A stretch of DNA of 64,000 nucleotides from NCBI RefSeq assembly GCF_007856155.1, contig NZ_CP042266.1, forward strand, positions 6,696,001 to 6,760,000. Reading direction: 5' to 3'. Positions 36,544-45,325 of this stretch are shown piece after piece. This DNA comes from Streptomyces qinzhouensis (GTDB taxonomy: Bacteria > Actinomycetota > Actinomycetes > Streptomycetales > Streptomycetaceae). The notes beneath the pieces were generated by a model that saw only the letters and a program-made list of their open reading frames with translations, was not told the DNA's origin and did no database searches. Position numbers and translations under genes: made by a program. Numbering within the stretch: the stretch's first letter is position 1; each line of letters opens with the position of its first letter.

Positions 36544-36606
36544 ATGATCGACAATCTCCAGCCCCGTGAGGCTTTGGCCGTCCCCGCACCAGGCAGCGTC
36601 GTATGA
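36544..36606 (+). CDS. 20-codon leader ORF coupled to hpnC
   Basis: ATG 36544 begins MIDNLQPREALAVPAPGSVV and its TGA (36604-36606) overlaps the hpnC ATG. A GGGGGA lies about 13 bases upstream. The region from 36204 to here holds the hopanoid-operon promoter; I could not place it confidently. The peptide could be a true leader whose translation opens the hpnC start, or a chance frame. Confidence 0.4.
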   Translation: MIDNLQPREALAVPAPGSVV

Positions 36607-37580
36607 GCGGACACCAGCAGCCCCGTGTGCCCCGTCCGGCGGACCCGGCCCGGGCGACTCTCTCCAAGGCCGCGGCCGAGAACTTCCCCGTGGCCCCCTT
36701 CTTCCTGCCGTCCGCCTGGCGCGACGATCTGATGGCCCTGTACGGCTACGCCCGGCTGGTCGACGACATCGGTGACGGCGATCTCGACCCGGGCGGGGCG
36801 GATCTGCGCGCCCTCGGGGTCGGACCCGGCTCGGCCGGTGACCGGCTCGCCGCCCTCGACGCCTTCGAGGCCGATCTGCGGCGCGCCTTCGCCGCGGCCG
36901 GCCGGCCCGTGCCCGCCGCTGACGCCGCCGTGGCCGGGGAGGGTCCGGACGGGCCGCCCCGCCATCCGCTGCTGCGCGGCCTGGTGCCCGCCGTACGCCG
37001 CCACGCCCTGACCCCCGAGCCCTTCTTCGGCCTGATCGCCGCCAACCGGCAGGACCAGCGGGTCCGGCGGTACGCGAGCTACGGTGAGCTCCTCGCGTAC
37101 TGCGAACTCTCCGCGAACCCCGTGGGGAATCTGGTGCTCCAGGTCAGCGGCACCCTGACCCCGGAGCGGCTGCGCCGTTCCGACGCGGTCTGCACCGGCC
37201 TCCAGATCGTGGAGCATCTCCAGGACGTGCGCGAGGATCTGGACCGCGACCGTATCTATCTGCCCGCCGACGACCTTCGGCGGTTCCATGTCACCGAGGC
37301 CGATCTGGCAGCCCCGGCCGCGTCCGCGTCGGTACGCAGCCTCATCGCGTACCAGGCCGACCGGGCCCGGAAGCTGCTGCTTGAAGGAGTTCCGCTGGTG
37401 GGCAGCGTGCGGGGCCGGCTGAGGCTGCTGCTCGCCGGTTTCGTGGGCGGCGGACTCGCCGCCGTCGACGCGATCGCGACCGCCGGATTCGACGTCCTGT
37501 CCGGGCCGCCCAAGCCCGCCAGGACACAGTTGCTGCGCTCGGTGGGGGCCGTGATGCATCGAGCGCGTAGAGAGGGGTGA
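36603..37580 (+). CDS. hpnC: HpnC, squalene-synthase-like hydroxysqualene synthase
   Basis: A 325-residue member of the trans-isoprenyl diphosphate synthase (squalene/phytoene synthase) family. ARLVDDIGDGD is the first Asp-rich motif and LQDVREDLDRDRIYLP is the second; NFPVAPFFLP and the RR-YASYGELLAYCELSANPVG region match HpnC. In the bacterial HpnCDE route it converts presqualene diphosphate to hydroxysqualene. It heads a run of overlapping genes; its TGA overlaps the hpnD GTG. Assignment relative to HpnD rests on sequence type and order. Confidence 0.92.
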   Translation: MSGHQQPRVPRPADPARATLSKAAAENFPVAPFFLPSAWRDDLMALYGYARLVDDIGDGDLDPGGADLRALGVGPGSAGDRLAALDAFEADLRRAFAAAGRPVPAADAAVAGEGPDGPPRHPLLRGLVPAVRRHALTPEPFFGLIAANRQDQRVRRYASYGELLAYCELSANPVGNLVLQVSGTLTPERLRRSDAVCTGLQIVEHLQDVREDLDRDRIYLPADDLRRFHVTEADLAAPAASASVRSLIAYQADRARKLLLEGVPLVGSVRGRLRLLLAGFVGGGLAAVDAIATAGFDVLSGPPKPARTQLLRSVGAVMHRARREG

Positions 37581-38527
37581 GCCGGAGGATGGACGTACCG
37601 GCCAGTGTGTCGGCGGCGGTGCAGGCCGCATACAGCTACTGCGAGACCGTCACGGGAGCACAGGCCCGTAACTTCGCCTACGGGATCAGACTCCTGCCGG
37701 CCGACAAGCGGCAGGCGATGTCCGCGCTGTACGCGTTCTCCCGGCGGGTGGACGATATCGGCGACGGACCGCTCGGCGACGCCGAGAAGCGGGAGCGCCT
37801 CGAGGGGACCCGGGAGGTCCTCGACCGGGTGCGCCGCGGAGCCGTGTCCGAGGACGACACCGACCCGGTCGCGGTCGCCCTCGCGGACGCCGCCGCGCGT
37901 TTCCCGATCCCCCTGGAGGGCCTCGACGAGCTCATCGACGGCGTCCTGATGGACGTGCGCGGTGAGACGTACGAGACCTGGGACGACCTCCGGGTGTACT
38001 GCCGCTGTGTCGCGGGCGCCATCGGACGGCTCTCGCTGGGCGTGTTCGGCACCCAGCCCGGGGTACCGGGCGTCGAACGGGCGGCCGAGTACGCCGACAC
38101 CCTGGGGCTCGCCCTGCAACTCACCAACATCCTGCGGGACGTTCGCGAGGACGCCGCCAACGGCCGGGTCTATCTGCCCGCCGACGATCTGGCCAAGTTC
38201 GGCTGCTCGGCGGGCTTCCACACCGCCACACCGCCGCCCGGCGCCGATTTCACCGGCCTGGTCCACTTCGAGGTGCGCCGCGCCCGTGCCCTCTTCGCCG
38301 AGGGCTACCGGCTGCTGCCGATGCTCGACCGGCGCAGTGGTGCCTGCGTCGCCGCGATGGCCGGGATCTACCGGCGGCTGCTGGACCGGATCGCCGCCGA
38401 TCCCGAGGCGGTGCTCCGCGGCCGGGTCTCGCTGCCGGGACACGAGAAGGCGTATGTCGCCATCCGCGGACTGTCCGGGATCGACACCCGGCACATCAGC
38501 CGCCAGAGCCTCAGGGGGCGTGCTTGA
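37577..38527 (+). CDS. hpnD: HpnD, presqualene diphosphate synthase
   Basis: A 316-residue squalene/phytoene-synthase-family enzyme that condenses two farnesyl diphosphates to presqualene diphosphate. FSRRVDDIGDG and ILRDVREDAANGRVYLP are the two Mg-binding motifs, and ARNFAYGIRLLPADKR is typical of HpnD. GTG 37577 overlaps the hpnC stop (GTGA); an ATG at 37589 is a less likely alternative. Its stop overlaps the ATG of a 42-codon ORF. Confidence 0.92.
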   Translation: MSRRMDVPASVSAAVQAAYSYCETVTGAQARNFAYGIRLLPADKRQAMSALYAFSRRVDDIGDGPLGDAEKRERLEGTREVLDRVRRGAVSEDDTDPVAVALADAAARFPIPLEGLDELIDGVLMDVRGETYETWDDLRVYCRCVAGAIGRLSLGVFGTQPGVPGVERAAEYADTLGLALQLTNILRDVREDAANGRVYLPADDLAKFGCSAGFHTATPPPGADFTGLVHFEVRRARALFAEGYRLLPMLDRRSGACVAAMAGIYRRLLDRIAADPEAVLRGRVSLPGHEKAYVAIRGLSGIDTRHISRQSLRGRA

Positions 38528-38655
38528 TGTCCCACCGGCACCCGGGCCGCCCGGCCCGTCCCGTTCCGCCGCCGTCCCGCTCCGCGGCGGGGTGCGCGAC
38601 CGCGCCCGGCGGCGGGGCGTCCCTGACCTCGACGGCCCGAGGGGAGGTCGTATGA
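38527..38655 (+). CDS. 42-codon ORF bridging hpnD and hpnE
   Basis: ATG 38527 sits in TGATG with the hpnD stop and its TGA (38653-38655) overlaps the hpnE ATG, so it spans the whole gap. The peptide is rich in Arg, Pro, Gly and Ser with one Cys (SAAGCATAPGGGASLTSTAR near its end). Short Streptomyces proteins of unknown function do occur at this place in other hopanoid clusters, but I cannot name the family from sequence alone. Exact fit at both ends argues for translation. Confidence 0.5.
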   Translation: MSHRHPGRPARPVPPPSRSAAGCATAPGGGASLTSTARGEVV

Positions 38656-40040
38656 CGGACCGGATCAGTCCGCCTTCGAGCGCGGTCGTGGTCGGCGGCG
38701 GTCTCGCCGGGGTGACCACGGCCCTGCGGCTTGCCGAGGCCGGACTCGCCGTGACGCTGGTCGAAGGACGCCCCCGGCTGGGCGGCCTCGCGTTCTCCTT
38801 CCGCCGCGGCGATCTCACGGTCGACAACGGCCAGCATGTGTATCTGCGCTGCTGCACCGCCTACCGCTGGTTCCTCGACCGGATCGGCGGTACGGCGCTG
38901 GCGCCCGTCCAGGACCGGCTCGATGTGCCGGTGCTGGACGCCGCCCGGCCCGCCGGGTCCCGGCTCGGCAGACTGCAGCGCACGGCGCTGCCGGTCCCGC
39001 TGCACCTGGCCGCGAGCCTGGCCACGTACCCCCATCTCTCCCTCGCCGAACGTGCCTCCGTGGGGCGGGCCGCGCTGGCCCTGCGCGGCCTCGACCCGGC
39101 CGACCCCGCCCTCGACGGCGTCGACTTCGCCACCTGGCTGCACCGCCACGGGCAGTCGCCGCGTACCGTCGAGGCGCTGTGGGACCTGGTCGGAGTGGCC
39201 ACCCTCAACGCCCGGGCCGCCGACGCCTCCCTGGGCCTGGCCGCCATGGTCTTCAAAACGGGGCTGCTGTCCGAGCCCGGCGCCGCCGACATCGGCTGGG
39301 CCCGGGTGCCGCTGGGCGACCTCCACGACACCCTCGCCCGGACGGCCCTCGAAGCCGCCGGGGTCCGGGTGGTGACCGGTACCCGGGTCAAGGACGTCGT
39401 CCGCGACGGCCACGGCCGCTGGCTGGTGGGGACCGACGCGGAACAGCTCGACACCGACACCGTCGTGCTCGCCACCGCCCAGCGCGAGACCCACGCCCTG
39501 CTGCCCGACGGCGCGCTCGACGCCCCCGACCGGCTGCTCTCCATCGGCACCGCGCCGATCCTCAATGTCCACGTCGTCTACGACCGCCCGGTGCTGCGCC
39601 GGCCCTTCTTCGCCGCCCTGGGCTCGCCCGTGCAGTGGGTGTTCGACCGCACGGACGCCTCCGGGCTGACCGGCGGCGGCCAGTATCTGGCACTGTCCCA
39701 GTCCGCCGTCCAGGACGAGATCGACGCACCCGTCGCCGAACTGCGCGCCCGCTATCTGCCGGAGCTGGAGAGGCTGCTGCCACCCGCCCGTACCGCGGCC
39801 GTCCGCGACTTCTTCGTCACCCGGGAACGCACCGCGACCTTCGCGCCCGCGCCGGGTGTCGGACGGCTGCGCCCCGGGGCCCTCACCCGTGCGCCCGGCC
39901 TCTACCTCGCCGGGGCGTGGACCGCCACCGGCTGGCCCGCGACCATGGAGGGCGCCGTGCGCAGCGGACTGACCGCCGCGGGCGCCGCCCTCGCCGCCCT
40001 GGGCCGCCCCCACGAACATCCGCTCAAGGAGGCGGCGTGA
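38652..40040 (+). CDS. hpnE: HpnE, FAD-dependent hydroxysqualene dehydroxylase
   Basis: A 462-residue amine-oxidase-type flavoenzyme that reduces hydroxysqualene to squalene. VVVGGGLAGVTTALRLAEAG and VEGRPRLGG bind FAD; DNGQHVYLRCCTAY is a family segment. The C-terminal LYLAGAWTATGWPATMEGAVRSG is the second FAD contact. ATG 38652 overlaps the small-ORF stop, and its own stop overlaps the prenyl synthase GTG. It completes the HpnCDE squalene pathway. Confidence 0.93.
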   Translation: MTDRISPPSSAVVVGGGLAGVTTALRLAEAGLAVTLVEGRPRLGGLAFSFRRGDLTVDNGQHVYLRCCTAYRWFLDRIGGTALAPVQDRLDVPVLDAARPAGSRLGRLQRTALPVPLHLAASLATYPHLSLAERASVGRAALALRGLDPADPALDGVDFATWLHRHGQSPRTVEALWDLVGVATLNARAADASLGLAAMVFKTGLLSEPGAADIGWARVPLGDLHDTLARTALEAAGVRVVTGTRVKDVVRDGHGRWLVGTDAEQLDTDTVVLATAQRETHALLPDGALDAPDRLLSIGTAPILNVHVVYDRPVLRRPFFAALGSPVQWVFDRTDASGLTGGGQYLALSQSAVQDEIDAPVAELRARYLPELERLLPPARTAAVRDFFVTRERTATFAPAPGVGRLRPGALTRAPGLYLAGAWTATGWPATMEGAVRSGLTAAGAALAALGRPHEHPLKEAA

Positions 40041-41200
40041 GCCTGCGCACCGGACCCACCGTGACCAGCGAAGCAATCGACATCAGGAGAGAGACCGTGC
40101 CGACAGTGCCCTCGGCGAACCCGGCGGAACACCCCGCGCCCGGCCTGGAGCGCGCGGACGCCGCGGGCGGCGTCGACATCGCGGCGCTCCTGGAGCGCGG
40201 CCGGGCGATGTCCGCCCCGGTCCTGCGGGCCGCCGTCGACCGGCTGGTCTCTCCGATGGACACCGTCGCCGCCTACCACTTCGGCTGGATCGACGCGCAG
40301 GGGCGGCCCGCCGACGGCGACGGCGGCAAAGCCGTGCGCCCGGCCCTGGCCCTGCTCTCCGCCGAGGCCGCCGGCGCCCCGCCGGAGGCGGGCGTCCCCG
40401 GCGCCGTCGCCGTCGAACTGGTCCACAACTTCTCCCTGCTGCACGACGACCTGATGGACGGCGACGAGCAGCGCCGCCACCGCGACACGGTGTGGAAGGT
40501 GCACGGACCGGCCCAGGCGATCCTGGTCGGCGACGCGCTGTTCGCGCTGGCCAACGAGGTGCTGCTGGAGCTGGGCACCGTGGAGGCCGGTCGGGCGACC
40601 CGCCGGCTGACCACCGCGACCCGGAAGCTGATCGACGGCCAGGCGCAGGACATCTCCTACGAGCACCGCGAGCGGGTGAGCGTCGAGGAGTGCCTGGAGA
40701 TGGAGGGCAACAAGACCGGGGCGCTGCTGGCCTGTGCCGTGTCCATCGGAGCCGTACTCGGCGGCGCCGACGACCGCACCGCCGACGCCCTGGAGCGCTA
40801 CGGCTACCACCTCGGCCTCGCCTTCCAGGCGGTGGACGATCTCCTCGGGATCTGGGGCGACCCGGACGCCACCGGCAAGCAGACCTGGAGCGATCTGCGC
40901 CAGCGCAAGAAGTCGCTGCCCGTGGTGGCCGCGCTCGCCGAGGGCGGGGAGGCGTCCCGGCGGCTCGGGGAGCTGCTCGCCGCGGATGCCAAGAGCAGCG
41001 ACTTCGATTCCTTCTCGGAGGAGGAGTTCGCCACCCGGGCGGCGCTGATCGAGGCGGCGGGCGGCCGCGAGTGGACCTCCCAGGAGGCGCGCCGCCAGCA
41101 CACGATCGCGATCGAGGCCCTCGACGCCGTGGACATGCCCGGCCGGGTCCGGGAGCAGCTGGTCGCCCTCGCCGACTTCGTCGTCGTCCGCAAGCGCTGA
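40037..41200 (+). CDS. Polyprenyl (farnesyl-type) diphosphate synthase
   Basis: A 387-residue all-trans prenyl synthase. HNFSLLHDDLMDGDE is the first Asp-rich motif, GKAVRPALALLSAEA the upstream substrate site, and AFQAVDDLLGIWGD the second Asp-rich motif. The two residues before the first motif are Leu and Leu/His rather than bulky aromatics, compatible with a C15 or C20 product. In this cluster it supplies farnesyl diphosphate to HpnD. GTG 40037 has AAGGAG upstream inside hpnE. A 254-bp gap to shc follows, with a hairpin and a short frame. Confidence 0.92.
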   Translation: MSLRTGPTVTSEAIDIRRETVPTVPSANPAEHPAPGLERADAAGGVDIAALLERGRAMSAPVLRAAVDRLVSPMDTVAAYHFGWIDAQGRPADGDGGKAVRPALALLSAEAAGAPPEAGVPGAVAVELVHNFSLLHDDLMDGDEQRRHRDTVWKVHGPAQAILVGDALFALANEVLLELGTVEAGRATRRLTTATRKLIDGQAQDISYEHRERVSVEECLEMEGNKTGALLACAVSIGAVLGGADDRTADALERYGYHLGLAFQAVDDLLGIWGDPDATGKQTWSDLRQRKKSLPVVAALAEGGEASRRLGELLAADAKSSDFDSFSEEEFATRAALIEAAGGREWTSQEARRQHTIAIEALDAVDMPGRVREQLVALADFVVVRKR

Positions 41201-41214
41201 CCGCGTCCGGGCCC

Positions 41215-41242
41215 GCACCCGCACTCCGCGCCGGGCCCGGAC
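41215..41242 (+). terminator. Hairpin inside the hopanoid cluster before shc
   Basis: Perfect 10-bp arms GTCCGGGCCC / GGGCCCGGAC with an 8-nt loop, 15 nt after the prenyl synthase stop. It could partly terminate or process the transcript, so shc may have its own promoter in the less GC-rich stretch after it. Confidence 0.5.
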
Positions 41243-41304
41243 CCGGGGGAGATAGATGGCCCGTCCATCCGGCCGATCCCTCGACAAAGCGTTCCCGGGC
41301 AACT

Positions 41305-41379
41305 ATGACGGAATCCTCCACGGAAGAGATGATCCTCATCACCTATACGCCGATATGCATCGCAGTCGCCGGCAGGTGA
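41305..41379 (+). CDS. Possible 24-codon ORF upstream of shc
   Basis: MTESSTEEMILITYTPICIAVAGR, ATG 41305 to TGA 41377-41379. The underlying DNA is visibly less GC-rich than coding DNA here, so a promoter or leader region is as likely as a gene. No strong ribosome site. Confidence 0.25.
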   Translation: MTESSTEEMILITYTPICIAVAGR

Positions 41380-41454
41380 CCGGACAACCGTTTCACCCGC
41401 CGACGGCACACCCCCAGTACAGCGCAGCACGAACACTGCACCGAAGGGGAAGCC

Positions 41455-43527
41455 ATGACAGCGACGACCGACGGAAGCGGCGGGCCCGTGCGGGCCCGCG
41501 CCGCCGCGGACAGTGAGACAGCGAGTGCCCCGGCTCCCGCGGGCCGCCCCGGGGAGCGGACCGCGGCGGACGAGCGGACCGGCCCGGCCCGGCGGGCCGT
41601 CGCCCGGGCCGTGGACCATCTGCTGGCCCGGCAGGACGCCGAGGGCTGGTGGAAGGGCGACCTCGAAACCAATGTGACGATGGACGCCGAGGATCTGCTG
41701 CTCCGCCAGTTCCTCGGCATCGGCGACCGGACCGTCACCGAGGCATCGGCGCGTTTCATCCGGGGCCGGCAGCGCGCCGACGGCACCTGGGCCACGTTCT
41801 ACGGCGGCCCCGGCGAACTCTCCGCCACCGTCGAGGCGTATGTCGCCCTCCGCCTCGCCGGGGACCTGCCCGGGGACCCCCATATGGCCCGGGCCGCCGC
41901 CTGGGTCAGAGAGCAGGGCGGTATCGCCGCGACCCGGGTGTTCACCCGGATCTGGCTGGCGCTCTTCGGCTGGTGGCGCTGGGAGGACCTGCCGGTCGTC
42001 CCACCCGAGCTGATCTTCCTGCCGAAGTGGTTCCCGCTGAACATCTACGACTTCGGCTGCTGGGCCCGGCAGACCATCGTGCCGCTGACCGTGGTCTCGG
42101 CCCGGCGCCCGGTCCGGCCCGCGCCCTTCGGCCTCGACGAACTGCACACCGATCCCCTGGCGCCGAACCCGCCCCGGCCCCTGGCGCCCGCGGCCAGCTG
42201 GGAGGGGTTCTTCCAGCGCGCGGACCGGGCCCTGCACCGCTATCACCGGGTCGCGCCCCGACGGGTGCGGGAGGCCGCGGTCGCGGCGGCGTCCCGCTGG
42301 ATCGTGGAGCGGCAGGAGAACGACGGCTGCTGGGGCGGCATCCAGCCGCCCGCCGTCTACTCCCTGATCGCCCTGCATCTCCTCGGCTACGACCTGGGTC
42401 ATCCGGTGATGCGGGCCGGAATCGAGTCCCTCGACCGCTTCGCGATCTGGGAGAAGACCGAGACCGGCGCCCCGGTCCGGATGATCGAAGCCTGCCAGTC
42501 GCCGGTCTGGGACACCTGTCTGGCCACCGTCGCCCTCGCCGACGCGGGGCTCGCCCCCGACCACCCGGCCCTGGTCAGGGCGGCCGACTGGATGCTGGGC
42601 GAGGAGATCGTCCGCCCCGGCGACTGGGCGGTGCGCCGGCCCGGACTCGCCCCCGGCGGCTGGGCCTTCGAATTCCACAACGACAACTACCCGGACATCG
42701 ACGACACCGCCGAGGTGATGCTCGCGCTGCGCCGGGTGGCCCATCCCGAACCCGCGCGGATCGAAGCGGCGGTGGCCCGCGCCGGGCGGTGGACCCTCGG
42801 AATGCAGTCGCGCGACGGCGGCTGGGGCGCCTTCGACGCCGACAACACCAGCCCGTTCCCCAACCGGCTGCCGTTCTGCGACTTCGGCGAGGTGATCGAC
42901 CCGCCGTCGGCCGATGTCACCGCACACGTCCTGGAGATGCTGGCCTACGAGGGCCGGGCCCACACCCCCCGGGCCCGGCGGGCGATCGACTGGCTCCTCA
43001 CCCACCAGGAGCCGGGCGGCGCCTGGTTCGGCCGCTGGGGCGTCAACTACATCTACGGTACGGGGTCGGTGGTCCCGGCCCTGGTCGCGGCCGGCATCCC
43101 GGCCGCGCACCCGGCCCTGCGGCGGGCCGTCGACTGGCTGCGTTCGGTGCAGAACCCCGACGGCGGCTGGGGCGAGGATCTGCGCTCGTACGACCACGGC
43201 GCATGGGCCGGCCAGGGCTCCTCCACCCCGTCCCAGACCGCCTGGGCGCTGCTGGCGCTGCTGGCGGCGGGGGAGCGGGAGAGCGAGTGCGCCGAACGCG
43301 GGGTGCGCTGGCTGGTGGCGGCCCAGCGGGAGGACGGCGGCTGGGACGAGCCGTACTTCACCGGCACCGGCTTCCCCTGGGACTTCTCCATCAACTACCA
43401 CCTCTACCGCCAGGTGTTCCCGCTGACCGCGCTCGGCCGCTATGTGCACGGGGAGCCGCCCGTGGGCGGCGTACCGCGGGCCGGGAAGCCGCGTACCGGC
43501 GCCCTGCCCGCCCGCAAGGGAAGCTGA
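41455..43527 (+). CDS. shc: Squalene-hopene cyclase
   Basis: A 690-residue monotopic membrane cyclase that folds squalene into hopene and hopanol. The catalytic DXDD motif is present in NYPDIDDTAEVMLAL, and multiple QW repeats (QSRDGGWGAFD, QNPDGGWGED, QREDGGWDE, RQRADGTWATFYGG) stabilise the double barrel. The N-terminal ~50 residues are a disordered Ala/Pro-rich extension longer than in many homologues. The ATG at 41455 follows a GAAGGGGAAG ribosome site. Its stop overlaps the hpnG ATG (TGATG). Confidence 0.97.
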   Translation: MTATTDGSGGPVRARAAADSETASAPAPAGRPGERTAADERTGPARRAVARAVDHLLARQDAEGWWKGDLETNVTMDAEDLLLRQFLGIGDRTVTEASARFIRGRQRADGTWATFYGGPGELSATVEAYVALRLAGDLPGDPHMARAAAWVREQGGIAATRVFTRIWLALFGWWRWEDLPVVPPELIFLPKWFPLNIYDFGCWARQTIVPLTVVSARRPVRPAPFGLDELHTDPLAPNPPRPLAPAASWEGFFQRADRALHRYHRVAPRRVREAAVAAASRWIVERQENDGCWGGIQPPAVYSLIALHLLGYDLGHPVMRAGIESLDRFAIWEKTETGAPVRMIEACQSPVWDTCLATVALADAGLAPDHPALVRAADWMLGEEIVRPGDWAVRRPGLAPGGWAFEFHNDNYPDIDDTAEVMLALRRVAHPEPARIEAAVARAGRWTLGMQSRDGGWGAFDADNTSPFPNRLPFCDFGEVIDPPSADVTAHVLEMLAYEGRAHTPRARRAIDWLLTHQEPGGAWFGRWGVNYIYGTGSVVPALVAAGIPAAHPALRRAVDWLRSVQNPDGGWGEDLRSYDHGAWAGQGSSTPSQTAWALLALLAAGERESECAERGVRWLVAAQREDGGWDEPYFTGTGFPWDFSINYHLYRQVFPLTALGRYVHGEPPVGGVPRAGKPRTGALPARKGS

Positions 43528-44183
43528 TGGCCGGCTCGGCGGGGCCCCCGGACCCCGCGGCGCCGCTGCTGATCGCCTGTGCGCTCGGCATCGAGCGGCT
43601 CGCCCTGCGCGGGGGCGACCACAGCGGCGCCCGGGGGCCGGTGACGGTGCTGCGCACCCGGATGGGGCCGGTGCACGCCGAACGCGCGGTCCGGGCGGCC
43701 CTGTCCGGCGCGGCGCTGCGGGACGCGGCCGTGGTCGCCGCCGGCTTCTGCGCCGGTCTGGCCCCCGGGATGCACCCCGGAGATCTGGTCGTCGCCGGCG
43801 AGACCCGGGGCGGCGACGGTGACCCGGTGGTCTGTACGGACCCCGGGCGGCTCGCGGACGCGATCTCCCGGGCCCTGCCGGGCCACCGAGTGCACCGCGG
43901 CCCGCTGACCGGATCGGACCATGTCGTACGCGGCCCGGAGCTGGCCGAACTCCGCGCGACCGGCGCGATCGCGGTCGACATGGAATCGGCGGCCACACTG
44001 CGCACCGCCCTGGCCGCCGGGCCCCGCGCGGTTGCCGCCGTCCGGGTGGTCGTGGACGCCCCGGAGCATGAACTCGTCCGAATCGGCACGGTGCGCGGTG
44101 GAATATCAGCCTTCCGTGTTCTTCGTGCCGTACTTCCTGCATTTCATGAATGGCACCGTTCTTTGCTGCTCCCCAGGAGGTGA
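43527..44183 (+). CDS. hpnG: HpnG, adenosylhopane nucleosidase/phosphorylase
   Basis: A 218-residue phosphorylase-superfamily protein. AAGFCAGLAPGMHPGDLVVAGE and GAIAVDMESAATL (the substrate-binding Met-Glu-Ser) fit purine nucleoside phosphorylase-type folds. HpnG removes adenine from adenosylhopane, giving ribosylhopane. It starts at the ATG overlapping the shc stop and its end carries the AGGAGG used for hpnH, so translation of the three genes is coupled. Confidence 0.9.
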   Translation: MAGSAGPPDPAAPLLIACALGIERLALRGGDHSGARGPVTVLRTRMGPVHAERAVRAALSGAALRDAAVVAAGFCAGLAPGMHPGDLVVAGETRGGDGDPVVCTDPGRLADAISRALPGHRVHRGPLTGSDHVVRGPELAELRATGAIAVDMESAATLRTALAAGPRAVAAVRVVVDAPEHELVRIGTVRGGISAFRVLRAVLPAFHEWHRSLLLPRR

Positions 44184-44188
44184 GCCAG

Positions 44189-45211
44189 ATGGCCATGCCA
44201 CTCCGTCAGACCATCCGGGTAGGAACGTATCTCTTCGAACAGAAGCTCCGCAGGCGGGAGAAGTTCCCGCTGATCGTCGAGTTGGAACCGCTGTACGCCT
44301 GCAATCTCGCCTGCGAGGGCTGCGGAAAGATCCAGCATCCGGCGGGAGTGCTCAAGCAGCGGATGCCGGTGGCCCAGGCGGTCGGGGCCGTACTGGAATC
44401 CGGGGCGCCGATGGTCTCCATCGCGGGCGGCGAACCCCTGATGCATCCGCAGATCGACGAGATCGTGCGCCAGCTCGTCGCCCGGCGCAAGTACGTCTTC
44501 CTCTGCACCAACGCCGTACTGCTCCGCAAGAAACTGGAGAAGTTCACCCCCACCCCCTACTTCGCCTTCGCCGTGCACATCGACGGACTGCGTGAGCGGC
44601 ACGACGAGTCCGTCGCCAAGGAAGGGGTGTTCGACGAGGCCGTGGCGGCGATCAAGGAGGCCAAGGCACGTGGCTTCCGGGTCACCACCAACTCCACCTT
44701 CTTCAACACCGACACCCCGCAGACCGTCGTCGAGGTCCTCAACTATCTCAACGACGACCTCCGGGTCGACGAGATGATGATCTCCCCCGCCTACGCCTAC
44801 GAGAAGGCACCGGACCAGGAGCACTTCCTGGGCGTCGAACAGACCCGGGAGCTGTTCCGCAAGGCATTCGCCGGCGGCAACCGCAAGCGCTGGCGGCTCA
44901 ACCACTCCCCGCTCTTCCTGGACTTCCTGGAGGGCAAGGTGGACTTCCCCTGCACGGCCTGGGCCATCCCGAACTACTCCCTCTTCGGCTGGCAGCGCCC
45001 CTGCTATCTGATGAGCGACGGTTACGTGCCCAGCTACCGGGAGCTCGTGGAGGAGACCGACTGGGAGAAGTACGGCCGGGGCAAGGACCCCCGCTGCGCC
45101 AATTGCATGGCGCACTGCGGTTACGAACCGACCGCGGTCCTGGCCACCATGGGCTCCCTGAAGGAATCGCTCAGGGCCGCCCGCGAGAGCGTGGCGGGCA
45201 CCCGGGGCTGA
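44189..45211 (+). CDS. hpnH: HpnH, radical SAM adenosyl hopene transferase
   Basis: A 340-residue radical SAM enzyme that adds a 5'-deoxyadenosyl group to diploptene to make adenosylhopane. The 4Fe-4S motif CNLACEGC is at about residues 38-45, VSIAGGEPLMHPQ is the SAM-binding GGE motif, and the C-terminal CANCMAHCGY cysteines are typical of HpnH. ATG 44189 has AGGAGG eight bases upstream. In known Streptomyces clusters ispG and dxs paralogues follow; here only a dxs 3' fragment does. Confidence 0.95.
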   Translation: MAMPLRQTIRVGTYLFEQKLRRREKFPLIVELEPLYACNLACEGCGKIQHPAGVLKQRMPVAQAVGAVLESGAPMVSIAGGEPLMHPQIDEIVRQLVARRKYVFLCTNAVLLRKKLEKFTPTPYFAFAVHIDGLRERHDESVAKEGVFDEAVAAIKEAKARGFRVTTNSTFFNTDTPQTVVEVLNYLNDDLRVDEMMISPAYAYEKAPDQEHFLGVEQTRELFRKAFAGGNRKRWRLNHSPLFLDFLEGKVDFPCTAWAIPNYSLFGWQRPCYLMSDGYVPSYRELVEETDWEKYGRGKDPRCANCMAHCGYEPTAVLATMGSLKESLRAARESVAGTRG

Positions 45212-45325
45212 CCGAGCGCCCGCCCCGGGTCCGGCCCGCCCGGGGCCCGGCCCGCGGCGGGGCAGCAAGTGGCGGCGGGCCGCGGCCCCGGCGGCCGCCC
45301 GCCGCCCCTGCGAGCCGGCGGACGC

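Noticed and set aside
40804..44196. 1130-codon minus-strand frame
   Set aside because: Shadow of the prenyl synthase, shc and hpnG genes; no protein family features.
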